Shown: piece after piece, positions 1 through 7,224 of the stretch | How positions within the stretch are numbered: position 1 is the stretch's first letter | How the letters are laid out: each line of letters starts with the position of its first letter | Assembly (NCBI RefSeq): GCF_026340305.1 | Contig: NZ_JAPEPI010000001.1 | Location: 3,534,001-3,598,000, forward strand | Length of the DNA: 64,000 nt | From: Streptomyces sp. NBC_01381 | Lineage (GTDB): Bacteria; Actinomycetota; Actinomycetes; Streptomycetales; Streptomycetaceae | Reading direction: 5' to 3' | Notes under the pieces: generated by a model | Told to the model about the DNA's origin: nothing | The model's database searches: none | The model's input: the letters and a program-made list of their open reading frames with translations, nothing else | Program-made: the position numbers and the translations under genes

Positions 1-537
1 GAGCGACTCGGCGAGCTCGGTGTAGCGCTTCAGCGGTTCGAGCAGGGAGGTGCGGGCGCCCTTGATGCCGACGGTGGGCGCGAGCGCCTCGATCTTCTTG
101 GTGCTGTCCGCGGGCACGAACCAGAGAGCGGGCGGCGGGAACATGTTGCTGATCAGGACGTCGGGCTTGAGGCCCGCGTACTTCTCGATGTTGAACTGGT
201 TGAAGGACTCGCCGAGGCTCGTCAGTTTGTCGACATCGAGATCGCCCGCCTGGGGGTTGGGCTTGCCGTCCACCGGCTTGGACGGGCCGAAGATGCCGGT
301 GCACTCGACGCCGTAGTCGTACAGCGCGGCGGCCGTGCTGACGTAGGCGACGATGTTCTTCGGGGTGTGGTTCACCTTGGCGGTTCTGCCGCGGTCGTCC
401 TTGAAGCTCCAGGCCTTGGAACCGGAGTCTTTCTCGGGCTTCTTCTCGCTCCCGCAGGCCGTGAGCAGGGCGCCGGCGCCGATGGCGCCGCCGGCGGTGA
501 GCAGGCCGCGGCGGGAGAGAGTGCGGTGGGTGTTCAT
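1..537 (-). CDS. Iron-siderophore ABC transporter substrate-binding lipoprotein (partial, C-terminus beyond the window)
   Basis: The N-terminal 179 residues are present. A twin-arginine-like signal (SRRGLL) and a lipobox ending in Cys28 (LLTAC) predict a lipid-anchored extracellular binding protein. The mature part starts with a WSFKDDRGRTAKV segment and resembles FepB/FhuD-type iron-siderophore binding proteins. It is a close paralogue of the gene directly upstream on the same strand: both share FKDDRG, IVAY, CTGIFG/CTGVFG and TVGI blocks in the same order. Its ATG overlaps the upstream stop codon (TGATG, 535-539), so the two are probably translationally coupled. Which siderophore it binds cannot be read from the sequence. 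Confidence 0.9.
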   Translation of the reverse strand, partial: MNTHRTLSRRGLLTAGGAIGAGALLTACGSEKKPEKDSGSKAWSFKDDRGRTAKVNHTPKNIVAYVSTAAALYDYGVECTGIFGPSKPVDGKPNPQAGDLDVDKLTSLGESFNQFNIEKYAGLKPDVLISNMFPPPALWFVPADSTKKIEALAPTVGIKGARTSLLEPLKRYTELAESL

Positions 538-1571
538 CAGACGGCCTTCTTCGACTTGTCGACGGCTGCCGCGAGCTGCTCGATGAGCGGTGCGTAGCCG
601 GCGTGACTGAACTGGGCCTCGTTGGACCACGTGATGACCTGGTCCGCCTTGACGGCAGGGAGCTTTGCCCAGGTCGGTTTGGACTTCTTGAGCTCGGCGG
701 GCTTGAGGTTGCCCGTCCGTTTGTCGACGAGGATCAGATCGGCTTCGTACGTGTCGGCGTTCTCCCAGCCGAGCTCCTGGAAGAAGCCGCCCTTGGCCGT
801 CTCGTCCGGGGTGACGAACTCGATGCCCAGGTCGGCGTAGTGGCGCAGATCGGTGAAGTCGGTGGGGTTGCCCACGTAGAGCAGGTCGGGCTGCGCCGAG
901 ATCGCCATGACCTTGATGCCGCCGCTCGCCTTCGCCGCCTTCGCGGACTTGCGCAGGGTCTCCGACGCCGCCTCGAAACGCTTCTTGGCGGCGATGACCT
1001 TCTCCGCCTTGAGGTCGGCGCCCAGCGATTCGGCGAGTGCGGCGAAGCGGCCGATCGCCTTCGTCAGCGAGGTCTTGCCGGTGAGGATGCCGACGGTCGG
1101 GGCGAGCGAGGTGATCTTCTTGGCGGATTCCTCGGGGACGTACCAGAGAGTCGGCGCCACGTTCATGGTGCTCACGAGCAGCTCCGGCCGGAGCTTGGCG
1201 TACTTCTCGATGCTGAACTCGCCCCAGGCGTTGCCGAGGATCGTCACTTTGTCGACATCGATGTCGGCGGCCTGCACATCGGGTTCGCCGTTCCTCAGCT
1301 TCGTCGGGCCGAAGACGCCGGTGCACTCGATGCCGAAGTCGTGCAGCGCGGCGGCCGCGCCGATGTAGGCGACGATGCGGCGCGGGGTCTTGCCGGCCTT
1401 CGCGGTCGTGCCGCGATCGTCCTTGAAGCTCCAGCCGTCGCCCGATGCTTTCGCGCCATCGTCCGAGCCGTCGCCGCATGCCGAAAGAAGTCCGCCGAGG
1501 CCAAGGGCTCCGACGCCGCCGAGCACACCACGGCGGGTCAGAGCGGGAGGTATCGGGCGGCGAGCACGCAT
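537..1571 (-). CDS. Iron-siderophore ABC transporter substrate-binding lipoprotein
   Basis: 344 residues. The N-terminus has RR followed by a hydrophobic stretch and the lipobox LLSAC (Cys at about residue 32), so it should be an exported lipoprotein feeding the FecCD-type permeases encoded divergently. Downstream comes the periplasmic-binding fold typical of siderophore receptors (KTPRRIVAY, then alternating helix/strand blocks to a Lys-rich C-terminus). A GGGAG ribosome site lies 11 nt upstream of the ATG. The iron box at 1602-1620 sits in its upstream region, so iron repression is expected. It forms a tandem paralogous pair with the gene ending at 537. Confidence 0.92.
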   Translation of the reverse strand: MRARRPIPPALTRRGVLGGVGALGLGGLLSACGDGSDDGAKASGDGWSFKDDRGTTAKAGKTPRRIVAYIGAAAALHDFGIECTGVFGPTKLRNGEPDVQAADIDVDKVTILGNAWGEFSIEKYAKLRPELLVSTMNVAPTLWYVPEESAKKITSLAPTVGILTGKTSLTKAIGRFAALAESLGADLKAEKVIAAKKRFEAASETLRKSAKAAKASGGIKVMAISAQPDLLYVGNPTDFTDLRHYADLGIEFVTPDETAKGGFFQELGWENADTYEADLILVDKRTGNLKPAELKKSKPTWAKLPAVKADQVITWSNEAQFSHAGYAPLIEQLAAAVDKSKKAV

Positions 1572-1601
1572 GGCTGTTGCTTCTCCCGTCGAAGTCGAGT
1601 G

Positions 1602-1620
1602 AGAGGGTAGGCTAACCTAA
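1602..1620. promoter_or_regulatory. DmdR/DtxR-type iron box in the divergent siderophore-transport promoter
   Basis: The 19 bases match the consensus I know for actinobacterial iron repressors (TTAGGTTAGGCTCACCTAA) at 15 of 19 positions, including the core TTAGG and CACCTAA-like halves (here TAGGCTAACCTAA). It overlaps a TAACCT -10 element (1613-1618) placed 6 nt before the GTG at 1625, and TAGCCT/TACCCT elements for the minus-strand lipoprotein gene. Repressor binding would therefore block both promoters when iron is plentiful. The match is seen; the repressor identity is inferred. Confidence 0.85.
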
Positions 1621-1624
1621 CCTG

Positions 1625-2668
1625 GTGTTGGTCGACAGTCCCCCCGAAGCCAGCGCGGAGACCGCTCCCGCGCCACCCAACCGCCGCGCGATACGCAGCG
1701 CCGGGCTCCTTGTCTCGGTCGGTGTGCTCGCACTCGTCGCCGTGGCGAGCATCGCGGTCGGTGCCAAGTCGATGCCCCTGGACCACGTCTGGCACGGTCT
1801 CTTCCAGGACACCGGGACGTACGACGATGTCGTCGTCGCGGAGCGGCTTTCGCGCACGCTGCTCGGACTGCTCGTCGGTGTGGCCCTTGGTCTCTCCGGT
1901 GCCGTTCTGCAGGCGCTCACCCGCAATCCGCTGGCCGACCCCGGACTGCTCGGCATCAACCTCGGTGCATCGGCCGCCGTCGTCACCGCCATCAGCTTCT
2001 TCGGCGTCACATCGCTGAGCGGCTATGTGTGGTTCGCGTTCTTCGGCGCTGCCGCGGTCGGCGCCCTCGTCTACGCGCTCGGCGGCACCCGCAACGCGAC
2101 GCCGGTGCGCCTCGCGCTCGCCGGAACCGCGATCAGCGCCGCCCTCTACGGCTATCTGCAAGCCGTGATGATCATGGACAATGCGGCGCTCAACAAGATG
2201 CGCTTCTGGACGGTCGGTTCCCTGGCGTCGGCCAAGAACGAGACCATCCTGCAGGTCCTCGCCTTCTTTGTGATCGGCAGCGTGCTCGCGCTCGGCCTCG
2301 CCCGGCCGCTGAACGCCATGGCCATGGGCGACGACACCGCCCGCGCGCTCGGCGCCCACCTCAACCGCACCCGCGCGCTGTCCATGGCCGCCGCGACCCT
2401 GCTGTGCGGGGCGGCGACCGCGGCGGTCGGGCCCATCATGTTCGTCGGCCTGATGGTGCCGCACGTCGTGCGCTCCTTCACCGGGCCCGACATGCGCTGG
2501 ATCCTGCCGTACGCGGCGGTCCTCTCCCCGGTCCTGCTGCTCGGCGCCGACGTCGTCGGACGCATCGTCGCGCGCCCCGCCGAGCTGCAGGTCGGCATCA
2601 TCACCGCGTTGATCGGCGCCCCGGTCTTCATCATTCTCGTACGACGGCGGAGGCTGGCTCAGCTGTGA
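1625..2668 (+). CDS. FecCD-family iron-siderophore ABC transporter permease, first subunit
   Basis: 347 residues with about nine membrane segments and the FecCD hallmarks: LSGAVLQALTRNPLADPGLLG near the start of the fold, and the coupling region with DDTARALG and GPIMFVGLMVPH. The GTG start is 6 nt after the TAACCT -10 element that overlaps the iron box, and no Shine-Dalgarno sequence is visible, so a leaderless mRNA is likely. It is the first gene of a three-gene plus-strand operon; the next permease starts inside its stop codon (GTGA at 2665-2668). Confidence 0.93.
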   Translation: MLVDSPPEASAETAPAPPNRRAIRSAGLLVSVGVLALVAVASIAVGAKSMPLDHVWHGLFQDTGTYDDVVVAERLSRTLLGLLVGVALGLSGAVLQALTRNPLADPGLLGINLGASAAVVTAISFFGVTSLSGYVWFAFFGAAAVGALVYALGGTRNATPVRLALAGTAISAALYGYLQAVMIMDNAALNKMRFWTVGSLASAKNETILQVLAFFVIGSVLALGLARPLNAMAMGDDTARALGAHLNRTRALSMAAATLLCGAATAAVGPIMFVGLMVPHVVRSFTGPDMRWILPYAAVLSPVLLLGADVVGRIVARPAELQVGIITALIGAPVFIILVRRRRLAQL

Positions 2669-3693
2669 AGGCGATACGCACCCGGGGCGGGCTCAGCTTC
2701 CGTCTCGACGTCCGCACGGCCGTGGTCGTCGCCCTGCTCGTCGTGGCCGCGCTCGCCGCGAGCGTCGTCCTGATCGGCACCGGCGACTTCGACATCCCCA
2801 CCGCCGACGTCATCCGCACCCTGCTCGGCAACGGCGACGCCGGGCAGGAGTTCATCATCAACGACCTGCGGCTGCCCCGCGTCCTGGTCGGACTCCTCGT
2901 GGGGGCCGCGCTCGGACTCGGCGGCGCCATCTTCCAGTCCATCTCGCGCAATCCGCTGGGCAGTCCGGACATCCTCGGCCTCGGGCAGGGGTCCACCGCC
3001 GGGGCGCTCATCATGATCGTCCTCTTCCAGGGCAGCGCGGTGCAGGTCGCCGGCGGTGCGCTCGTCGGCGGTCTGGTGACGGGCACGGCGATCTATCTCC
3101 TTGCCTGGAAGCGGGGCGTGCACGGCTTCCGGTTCGTCCTTGTCGGCATCGGCGTCGCCGCCTTCGTCACCGCCATCAACGGCTATCTGCTCACCAAGGC
3201 CGACATCGTCGACGCCGCGCGCGCCGTCGTCTGGATGACCGGCTCCCTCAACGGCCGGGACTGGGAGCAGGTCTGGCCGCTGCTCGTGCTGTGCGCGATC
3301 CTGGTGCCGCTCGTCATGACGTACGCGCGACCGCTGCGGATGCTGGAGATGGGCGACGACGTCGGATACGCGCTCGGCGTGCCCGTCGAGCGCACCCGCC
3401 TCGTCCTGATGGGCTCGGCCGTGCTGCTCACCGCGGCGGCGACCGCCGCCGCGGGACCCGTCAGCTTCGTGGCGCTCACCGCGCCGCAGCTGGCCAGGCG
3501 GCTCACCCGCTCGCCGGGACCGAACCTGATCCCGTCCCTGTGCATGGGCGCCACCCTGCTGATCGTCGCGGACTGGGCCTCGCAGCGGGCGTTCGGCGCC
3601 GATCAGCTGCCCGTGGGCGTGGTCACCGGTGTGCTCGGCGGCGTCTATCTGCTCTGGCTGCTCGTCATCGAGCGCAAGGCGGGGCGGATATGA
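2665..3693 (+). CDS. FecCD-family iron-siderophore ABC transporter permease, second subunit
   Basis: 342 residues, polytopic. It carries the second FecCD signature set (GAIFQSISRNPLGSPDILG, then EMGDDVGYALGVPVERTR and GPVSFVALTAPQLARRL). It should pair with the preceding permease as a heterodimeric channel for ferric siderophore. The start GTG overlaps the stop of the upstream gene, and its own stop overlaps the ATG of the ATPase gene (ATGA), showing tight translational coupling. A much longer open frame reaches back to about 2029, but that part only shadows the first permease. Confidence 0.93.
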   Translation: MKAIRTRGGLSFRLDVRTAVVVALLVVAALAASVVLIGTGDFDIPTADVIRTLLGNGDAGQEFIINDLRLPRVLVGLLVGAALGLGGAIFQSISRNPLGSPDILGLGQGSTAGALIMIVLFQGSAVQVAGGALVGGLVTGTAIYLLAWKRGVHGFRFVLVGIGVAAFVTAINGYLLTKADIVDAARAVVWMTGSLNGRDWEQVWPLLVLCAILVPLVMTYARPLRMLEMGDDVGYALGVPVERTRLVLMGSAVLLTAAATAAAGPVSFVALTAPQLARRLTRSPGPNLIPSLCMGATLLIVADWASQRAFGADQLPVGVVTGVLGGVYLLWLLVIERKAGRI

Positions 3694-4661
3694 GCGGCGG
3701 GGCGCAGATCAACAGCGGGGCGCAGATGAACAGCGGGGCGCGTATGAACACCGGGAAGACCACCAACTCTGAAAGCACCGACAGGCAGGAGCGTGCCGCA
3801 GTGAACCGGCTCATCGCGGACGACGTGACCCTTGGCTACGACCAGCGCGTCATCGCCGAGAAGTTGTCCGTCGAGATACCCGACAACTCCTTCACGGTGA
3901 TCGTCGGCCCGAACGCCTGCGGCAAGTCCACCCTGCTGCGCGCCCTGTCCCGGATGCTCAAGCCGTCGGCGGGCCGCGTCCTGCTCGACGGGAACGTCAT
4001 CCAGTCGATGCCCGCGAAGAAGGTGGCGCGCACCCTCGGCCTGCTGCCGCAGTCGTTCATCGCGCCCGACGGGATCACGGTGGGCGACCTGGTGGCCCGC
4101 GGCCGCTATCCGCACCAGGGCCTGCTTCGGCAGTGGTCGGCGGACGACGAGCGGATCGTCGGCGAGTCGATGGCCTCGACCGGTGTCGCCGAACTGGCCG
4201 ACCGCTATGTCGACGAACTGTCCGGCGGGCAGCGCCAGCGGGTCTGGATCGCCATGGCGCTCGCCCAGCAGACCCCGCTGCTGCTGCTCGACGAGCCGAC
4301 GACGTACCTCGACATCCAGCACCAGATCGACGTACTCGACCTGTGCGCCGAACTCCACGAGGAGCAGGGGCGCACCCTCGTCGCCGTCCTGCACGACCTC
4401 AACCACGCGGCCCGGTACGCCACTCACCTCATCGCCCTGCGCGACGGCGAGGTCGTCGCCGAGGGCGCGCCGGCCGACATCGTCACGGCGGAGTTGGTGC
4501 GGGACACCTTCGGGATGGACTGCCAGATCATCGACGACCCGGAGTCGGGGACGCCGCTGGTGGTGCCGGCCGCGCGCAGGGGACGTACGAAGCTGGCGAA
4601 GAAGGCCGGCGCTGATGCAGGTGCCGGTGCTGTGGCCGGTGGGGCTAAAGCAACGTCCTGA
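3690..4661 (+). CDS. Iron-siderophore ABC transporter ATP-binding protein
   Basis: 323 residues from the ATG that overlaps the permease stop. Walker A is GPNACGKST, the signature is LSGGQRQR, Walker B is LLLLDEPTTYLD, and the H-loop is in AVLHDLNHA, all typical of FepC/FhuC proteins. Residues 3-20 are three 18-bp tandem units (3696-3749). An alternative GTG at 3801 has an AGGAG site 9 nt upstream and would remove this variable segment, giving the usual family length of about 286 residues, so either start is possible. Its 3' end overlaps the convergent SCP2 gene by 17 nt. Confidence 0.93.
   Translation: MSGGAQINSGAQMNSGARMNTGKTTNSESTDRQERAAVNRLIADDVTLGYDQRVIAEKLSVEIPDNSFTVIVGPNACGKSTLLRALSRMLKPSAGRVLLDGNVIQSMPAKKVARTLGLLPQSFIAPDGITVGDLVARGRYPHQGLLRQWSADDERIVGESMASTGVAELADRYVDELSGGQRQRVWIAMALAQQTPLLLLDEPTTYLDIQHQIDVLDLCAELHEEQGRTLVAVLHDLNHAARYATHLIALRDGEVVAEGAPADIVTAELVRDTFGMDCQIIDDPESGTPLVVPAARRGRTKLAKKAGADAGAGAVAGGAKATS
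3696..3749 (+). repeat. Three tandem 18-bp units at the 5' end of the ATPase gene
   Basis: Units 3696-3713, 3714-3731 and 3732-3749 follow the pattern AGCGGGGCGCAGATGAAC with few changes and stay in frame, coding for repeats of S-G-A-(Q/R)-(I/M)-N. They lie upstream of a better-looking internal start at 3801, so they may be translated leader or only weakly constrained sequence. Confidence 0.85.
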
Positions 4662-4992
4662 GGCGGAGCAGATCGCGCAGTCCTGCCTCCAGCTTGACCC
4701 GGCCGGAGGCCCAGGCCTTCGCGAAGTTCAGCTCGCCGTCCACCATCGCCACCAGATCGTCGCCGGACATGGCGAGCCGGATCTCGGCCTTCTCCCTGGG
4801 CGCGCCGGAGTAGGTGTCGAGCACCGTGATCCGGCCGTTCTCGAGACGGCCCGTGAACGAGACGTCGAGGTCGGTGATGCGGCAGCTCAGCGAGCGGTTG
4901 AGCGCTGCCGCACTGCGCACGCCGCCTTCCGCGCCCGCCAGGTTGTCCGAGAGTTTGTCCAGTGCCGCGCGGCACTCTTCGATCGTCGCCAT
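4645..4992 (-). CDS. SCP2 sterol-binding-domain-like protein
   Basis: 115 residues, soluble, no signal peptide. It has the small SCP2-like pattern: an N-terminal helix (MATIEECRAALDKL), a beta-rich centre ending LAMSGDDLVAMVDGELNFAKAWASGRV, and a C-terminal helix. Such proteins bind lipids or act as accessory domains; no catalytic residues are evident and the ligand is unknown. A TACCGT -10 element (5001-5006, minus strand) lies 8 nt before the ATG and no ribosome site is seen, so it may be leaderless. It is divergent from the gene at 5035 with only 42 nt between starts. Confidence 0.8.
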   Translation of the reverse strand: MATIEECRAALDKLSDNLAGAEGGVRSAAALNRSLSCRITDLDVSFTGRLENGRITVLDTYSGAPREKAEIRLAMSGDDLVAMVDGELNFAKAWASGRVKLEAGLRDLLRLRTLL

Positions 4993-5000
4993 CGTGATCG

Positions 5001-5028
5001 ACGGTACCCCAGCGCTTCGCGGTAGCGT
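5001..5028. promoter_or_regulatory. Back-to-back -10 elements for two divergent, probably leaderless genes
   Basis: On the minus strand TACCGT (5006-5001) precedes the ATG at 4992 by 8 nt. On the plus strand TAGCGT (5023-5028) precedes the ATG at 5035 by 6 nt. Neither gene shows a Shine-Dalgarno sequence. The promoters would overlap face to face. No clear -35 boxes are visible. Confidence 0.6.
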
Positions 5029-5034
5029 CGTGGC

Positions 5035-5358
5035 ATGAACGACTCGTTGCCGGGCCCCGGGCCCGAGGCCGCGGAGCCCGAGGCTGAGCCTGAGCCTGTG
5101 GAGGCGTACGACCCCGCGGGCCCCGCGCCGCTCGGCGTGGAGCGCGCGCCGACCGGTGACGCGGAGGTGGACGCCCTGCTCCAGCGCCTCGGCGACGCCG
5201 ACCACCTCGCCACGGACGGCCACATCGAGGTGTACGAGGATGTGCACCGGGGACTGCGTGACGCGCTGACCGCGCTCGACGCACGCCCCGGGCCGCCGGC
5301 GCCCTCGCCTTCGTCCCCGCACACACCGTCGTACACACCCTCGTACAACAGGAGCTGA
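5035..5358 (+). CDS. Small conserved actinobacterial protein upstream of tlyA
   Basis: 107 residues, acidic and Pro-rich at both ends, with a folded-looking centre (about residues 40-80: GDAEVDALLQRLGDADHLATDGHIEVYEDVHRGLRDAL, partly shown). No catalytic motif is recognised. A short uncharacterised gene also sits directly before tlyA in mycobacteria, and the pattern here fits that positional family. The ATG is 6 nt after TAGCGT, a leaderless arrangement. The tlyA gene follows after 7 nt, so the two are probably one operon with nadK. Confidence 0.8.
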   Translation: MNDSLPGPGPEAAEPEAEPEPVEAYDPAGPAPLGVERAPTGDAEVDALLQRLGDADHLATDGHIEVYEDVHRGLRDALTALDARPGPPAPSPSSPHTPSYTPSYNRS

Positions 5359-5365
5359 ACAGAAC

Positions 5366-6181
5366 GTGGCAGGAGTGGCACGCCGCCGCCTCGACGCCGA
5401 GCTGGTCCGTCGCAAGCTGGCGCGCTCGCGCGAGCACGCAAGCCAGCTGATCGCCGCAGGGCGGGTGACCGTCGACAAGAACACCGCGACGAAGCCCGCG
5501 ACGCAGGTGGAGACCGCCGCAGCCATCGTGGTCGCGGCCGACGAGAGCGACCCCGACTACGTCTCGCGCGGCGGCCACAAGCTGGCGGGCGCGCTCGCCG
5601 CGTTCGGGCCGCAGGGGCTTGTCGTCGAGGGGCGGCGCGCGCTGGACGCGGGCGCTTCGACCGGCGGCTTCACCGATGTGCTGCTGCGCGCCGGTGCCTC
5701 CGGTGTCGTCGCCGTGGACGTCGGATACGGACAGCTCGCCTGGTCGCTGCAGAGCGACGACCGGGTCACCGTCAAGGACCGTACGAACGTACGTGAGTTG
5801 ACGCTGGAACTCATCGACGGCGTCCCCGTCGACCTGGTCGTCGGCGACCTCTCCTTCATCCCGCTCGGGCTCGTGCTGCCCGCGCTCGTGCGGTGCGCCG
5901 CCCCCGACGCCGACCTGGTCCTCATGGTCAAGCCGCAGTTCGAGGTCGGCAAGGAGCGCCTGGGCAGCGGCGGTGTGGTGCGCAGCACGGAGCTGCGGGC
6001 CGACGCGGTGCGGACGGTGGCGCGGCAGGCGTGGGGGCTCGGGCTCGGTGTACGTGGCGTGACTGCGAGCCCCCTGCCCGGCCCTTCCGGAAATGTCGAG
6101 TACTTTCTGTGGCTGCGTGCCGGGGCGCCCGAACTGGACCCGGCGGACGTTGACCGTGCCGTGGCGGAGGGGCCCCGTTGA
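5366..6181 (+). CDS. tlyA: TlyA-family rRNA 2'-O-methyltransferase
   Basis: 271 residues. An N-terminal S4 RNA-binding domain (about residues 6-65) precedes an FtsJ/RrmJ-like methyltransferase domain. The S-adenosylmethionine loop is DAGASTGG (94-101), and the K-D-K-E tetrad known for TlyA is visible as Lys72 (SRGGHKLAG), Asp161 (VVGDLSF), Lys189 (LMVKPQFEVG) and Glu245 (SGNVEYF). By family it should methylate cytidine riboses in 16S and/or 23S rRNA. AGGAG lies about 13 nt before the GTG; a second in-frame GTG at 5375 is an alternative. nadK starts within its stop codon. Confidence 0.95.
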   Translation: MAGVARRRLDAELVRRKLARSREHASQLIAAGRVTVDKNTATKPATQVETAAAIVVAADESDPDYVSRGGHKLAGALAAFGPQGLVVEGRRALDAGASTGGFTDVLLRAGASGVVAVDVGYGQLAWSLQSDDRVTVKDRTNVRELTLELIDGVPVDLVVGDLSFIPLGLVLPALVRCAAPDADLVLMVKPQFEVGKERLGSGGVVRSTELRADAVRTVARQAWGLGLGVRGVTASPLPGPSGNVEYFLWLRAGAPELDPADVDRAVAEGPR

Positions 6182-7098
6182 CTCAGACCCGAGTGACCCA
6201 GACCCGAGCTCGTACTGTTTTCCTGCTCGCGCACACCGGGCGGCCCGCGGCCATCCGCAGTGCCGAACTCGTCGTCCAGGGGCTGCTGCGCAGCGGCCTG
6301 GGCGTACGGGTCCTTGAGGCGGAGGCGGCCGATCTGCCGCTGCCGCCCGATGTCGAGACGGTCAAGGAGGCCACGGCCGAGTGCATCGACGACTGTGAGC
6401 TGATCGTCGTGCTCGGCGGCGACGGAACCTTGCTGCGCGGCGCCGAGTTCGCGCGCGCCTCCGGGGTGCCGATGCTCGGCGTGAACCTGGGCCGGGTCGG
6501 CTTTCTCGCCGAGGCCGAGCGCGACGACCTCGACAAGGTGGTCGACCGGGTCGTCACCAAGGCGTACGAGGTCGAGGAGCGGATGACCATCGACGTCGTC
6601 GTGCACCGCAACGGCGATGTCGTGCACCGCGACTGGGCGCTCAACGAGGCCGCCGTGCAGAAGATGTCGGCCGAGCGGATGCTCGAGGTCGTGCTCGAGA
6701 TCGACGGCCGCCCCGTCACCGGCTTCGGCTGCGACGGCATTGTGTGTGCCACCCCGACGGGGTCCACCGCGTATGCCTTCTCGGCGGGCGGGCCCGTGGT
6801 GTGGCCGGAGGTGGAGGCGCTTCTCATGGTGCCGATCAGCGCGCACGCCCTGTTCGCGAAGCCCCTTGTGACCTCGCCGGACTCGGTGCTCGCCGTCGAG
6901 GTCCAGCAGCACACGCCGCACGGGGTGCTGTGGTGCGACGGGCGGCGGACCGTGGAACTGCCCGCGGGGGCGCGGGTCGAGGTGCGCAGGGGAGGGGTGC
7001 CGGTGCGGTTGGCGCGGCTGCACCATGCGTCCTTTACGGACCGGCTTGTGGCGAAGTTTGCGCTGCCGGTTTCTGGGTGGCGTGGGGCGCCTCACTAG
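6178..7098 (+). CDS. nadK: NAD kinase
   Basis: 306 residues. It phosphorylates NAD to NADP. The family motifs are all present: GGDGT (80-84), the NE pair Asn156-Glu157 (WALNEAAV) and TPTGSTAY (192-199) followed by SAGGP. The TTG start overlaps the tlyA stop (TTGA) and has a GGAGG site 8 nt upstream; GTG at 6193 is a possible alternative. The first ten codons contain a 15-bp imperfect tandem duplication (TQTR twice). nadK next to tlyA and recN is the usual actinobacterial order. Confidence 0.95.
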   Translation: MTQTRVTQTRARTVFLLAHTGRPAAIRSAELVVQGLLRSGLGVRVLEAEAADLPLPPDVETVKEATAECIDDCELIVVLGGDGTLLRGAEFARASGVPMLGVNLGRVGFLAEAERDDLDKVVDRVVTKAYEVEERMTIDVVVHRNGDVVHRDWALNEAAVQKMSAERMLEVVLEIDGRPVTGFGCDGIVCATPTGSTAYAFSAGGPVVWPEVEALLMVPISAHALFAKPLVTSPDSVLAVEVQQHTPHGVLWCDGRRTVELPAGARVEVRRGGVPVRLARLHHASFTDRLVAKFALPVSGWRGAPH

Positions 7099-7139
7099 GG
7101 CTCCGCTGCGGGGCGGTCTTGGTGCGGTCCTCAGGTGCG

Positions 7140-7213
7140 GGTCGGTGGGGGCTTGGCGCGCCCACGCGGCGGAGCCGCAAATGTCACAGCCCCGCGCCCC
7201 TGACGGGGCGCGG
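7140..7213. repeat. Dispersed Streptomyces intergenic repeat containing a hairpin
   Basis: The stretch with GCGGCGGAGCCGCA followed by CACAGCCCCGCGCCCC and its hairpin is a sequence type I recognise as recurring between Streptomyces genes. A second, related type is at 62371-62411. It lies between the convergent nadK and FtsX-like genes. Confidence 0.65.
7192..7213. terminator. Bidirectional hairpin between nadK and the convergent permease gene
   Basis: A perfect 9-bp stem, CCGCGCCCC against GGGGCGCGG, with a 4-nt TGAC loop. There is no T-run, as is usual in high-GC actinobacterial terminators. It sits 94 nt after nadK and 12 nt after the stop of the minus-strand gene. Confidence 0.75.
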
Positions 7214-7224
7214 CCCTTCTACGG

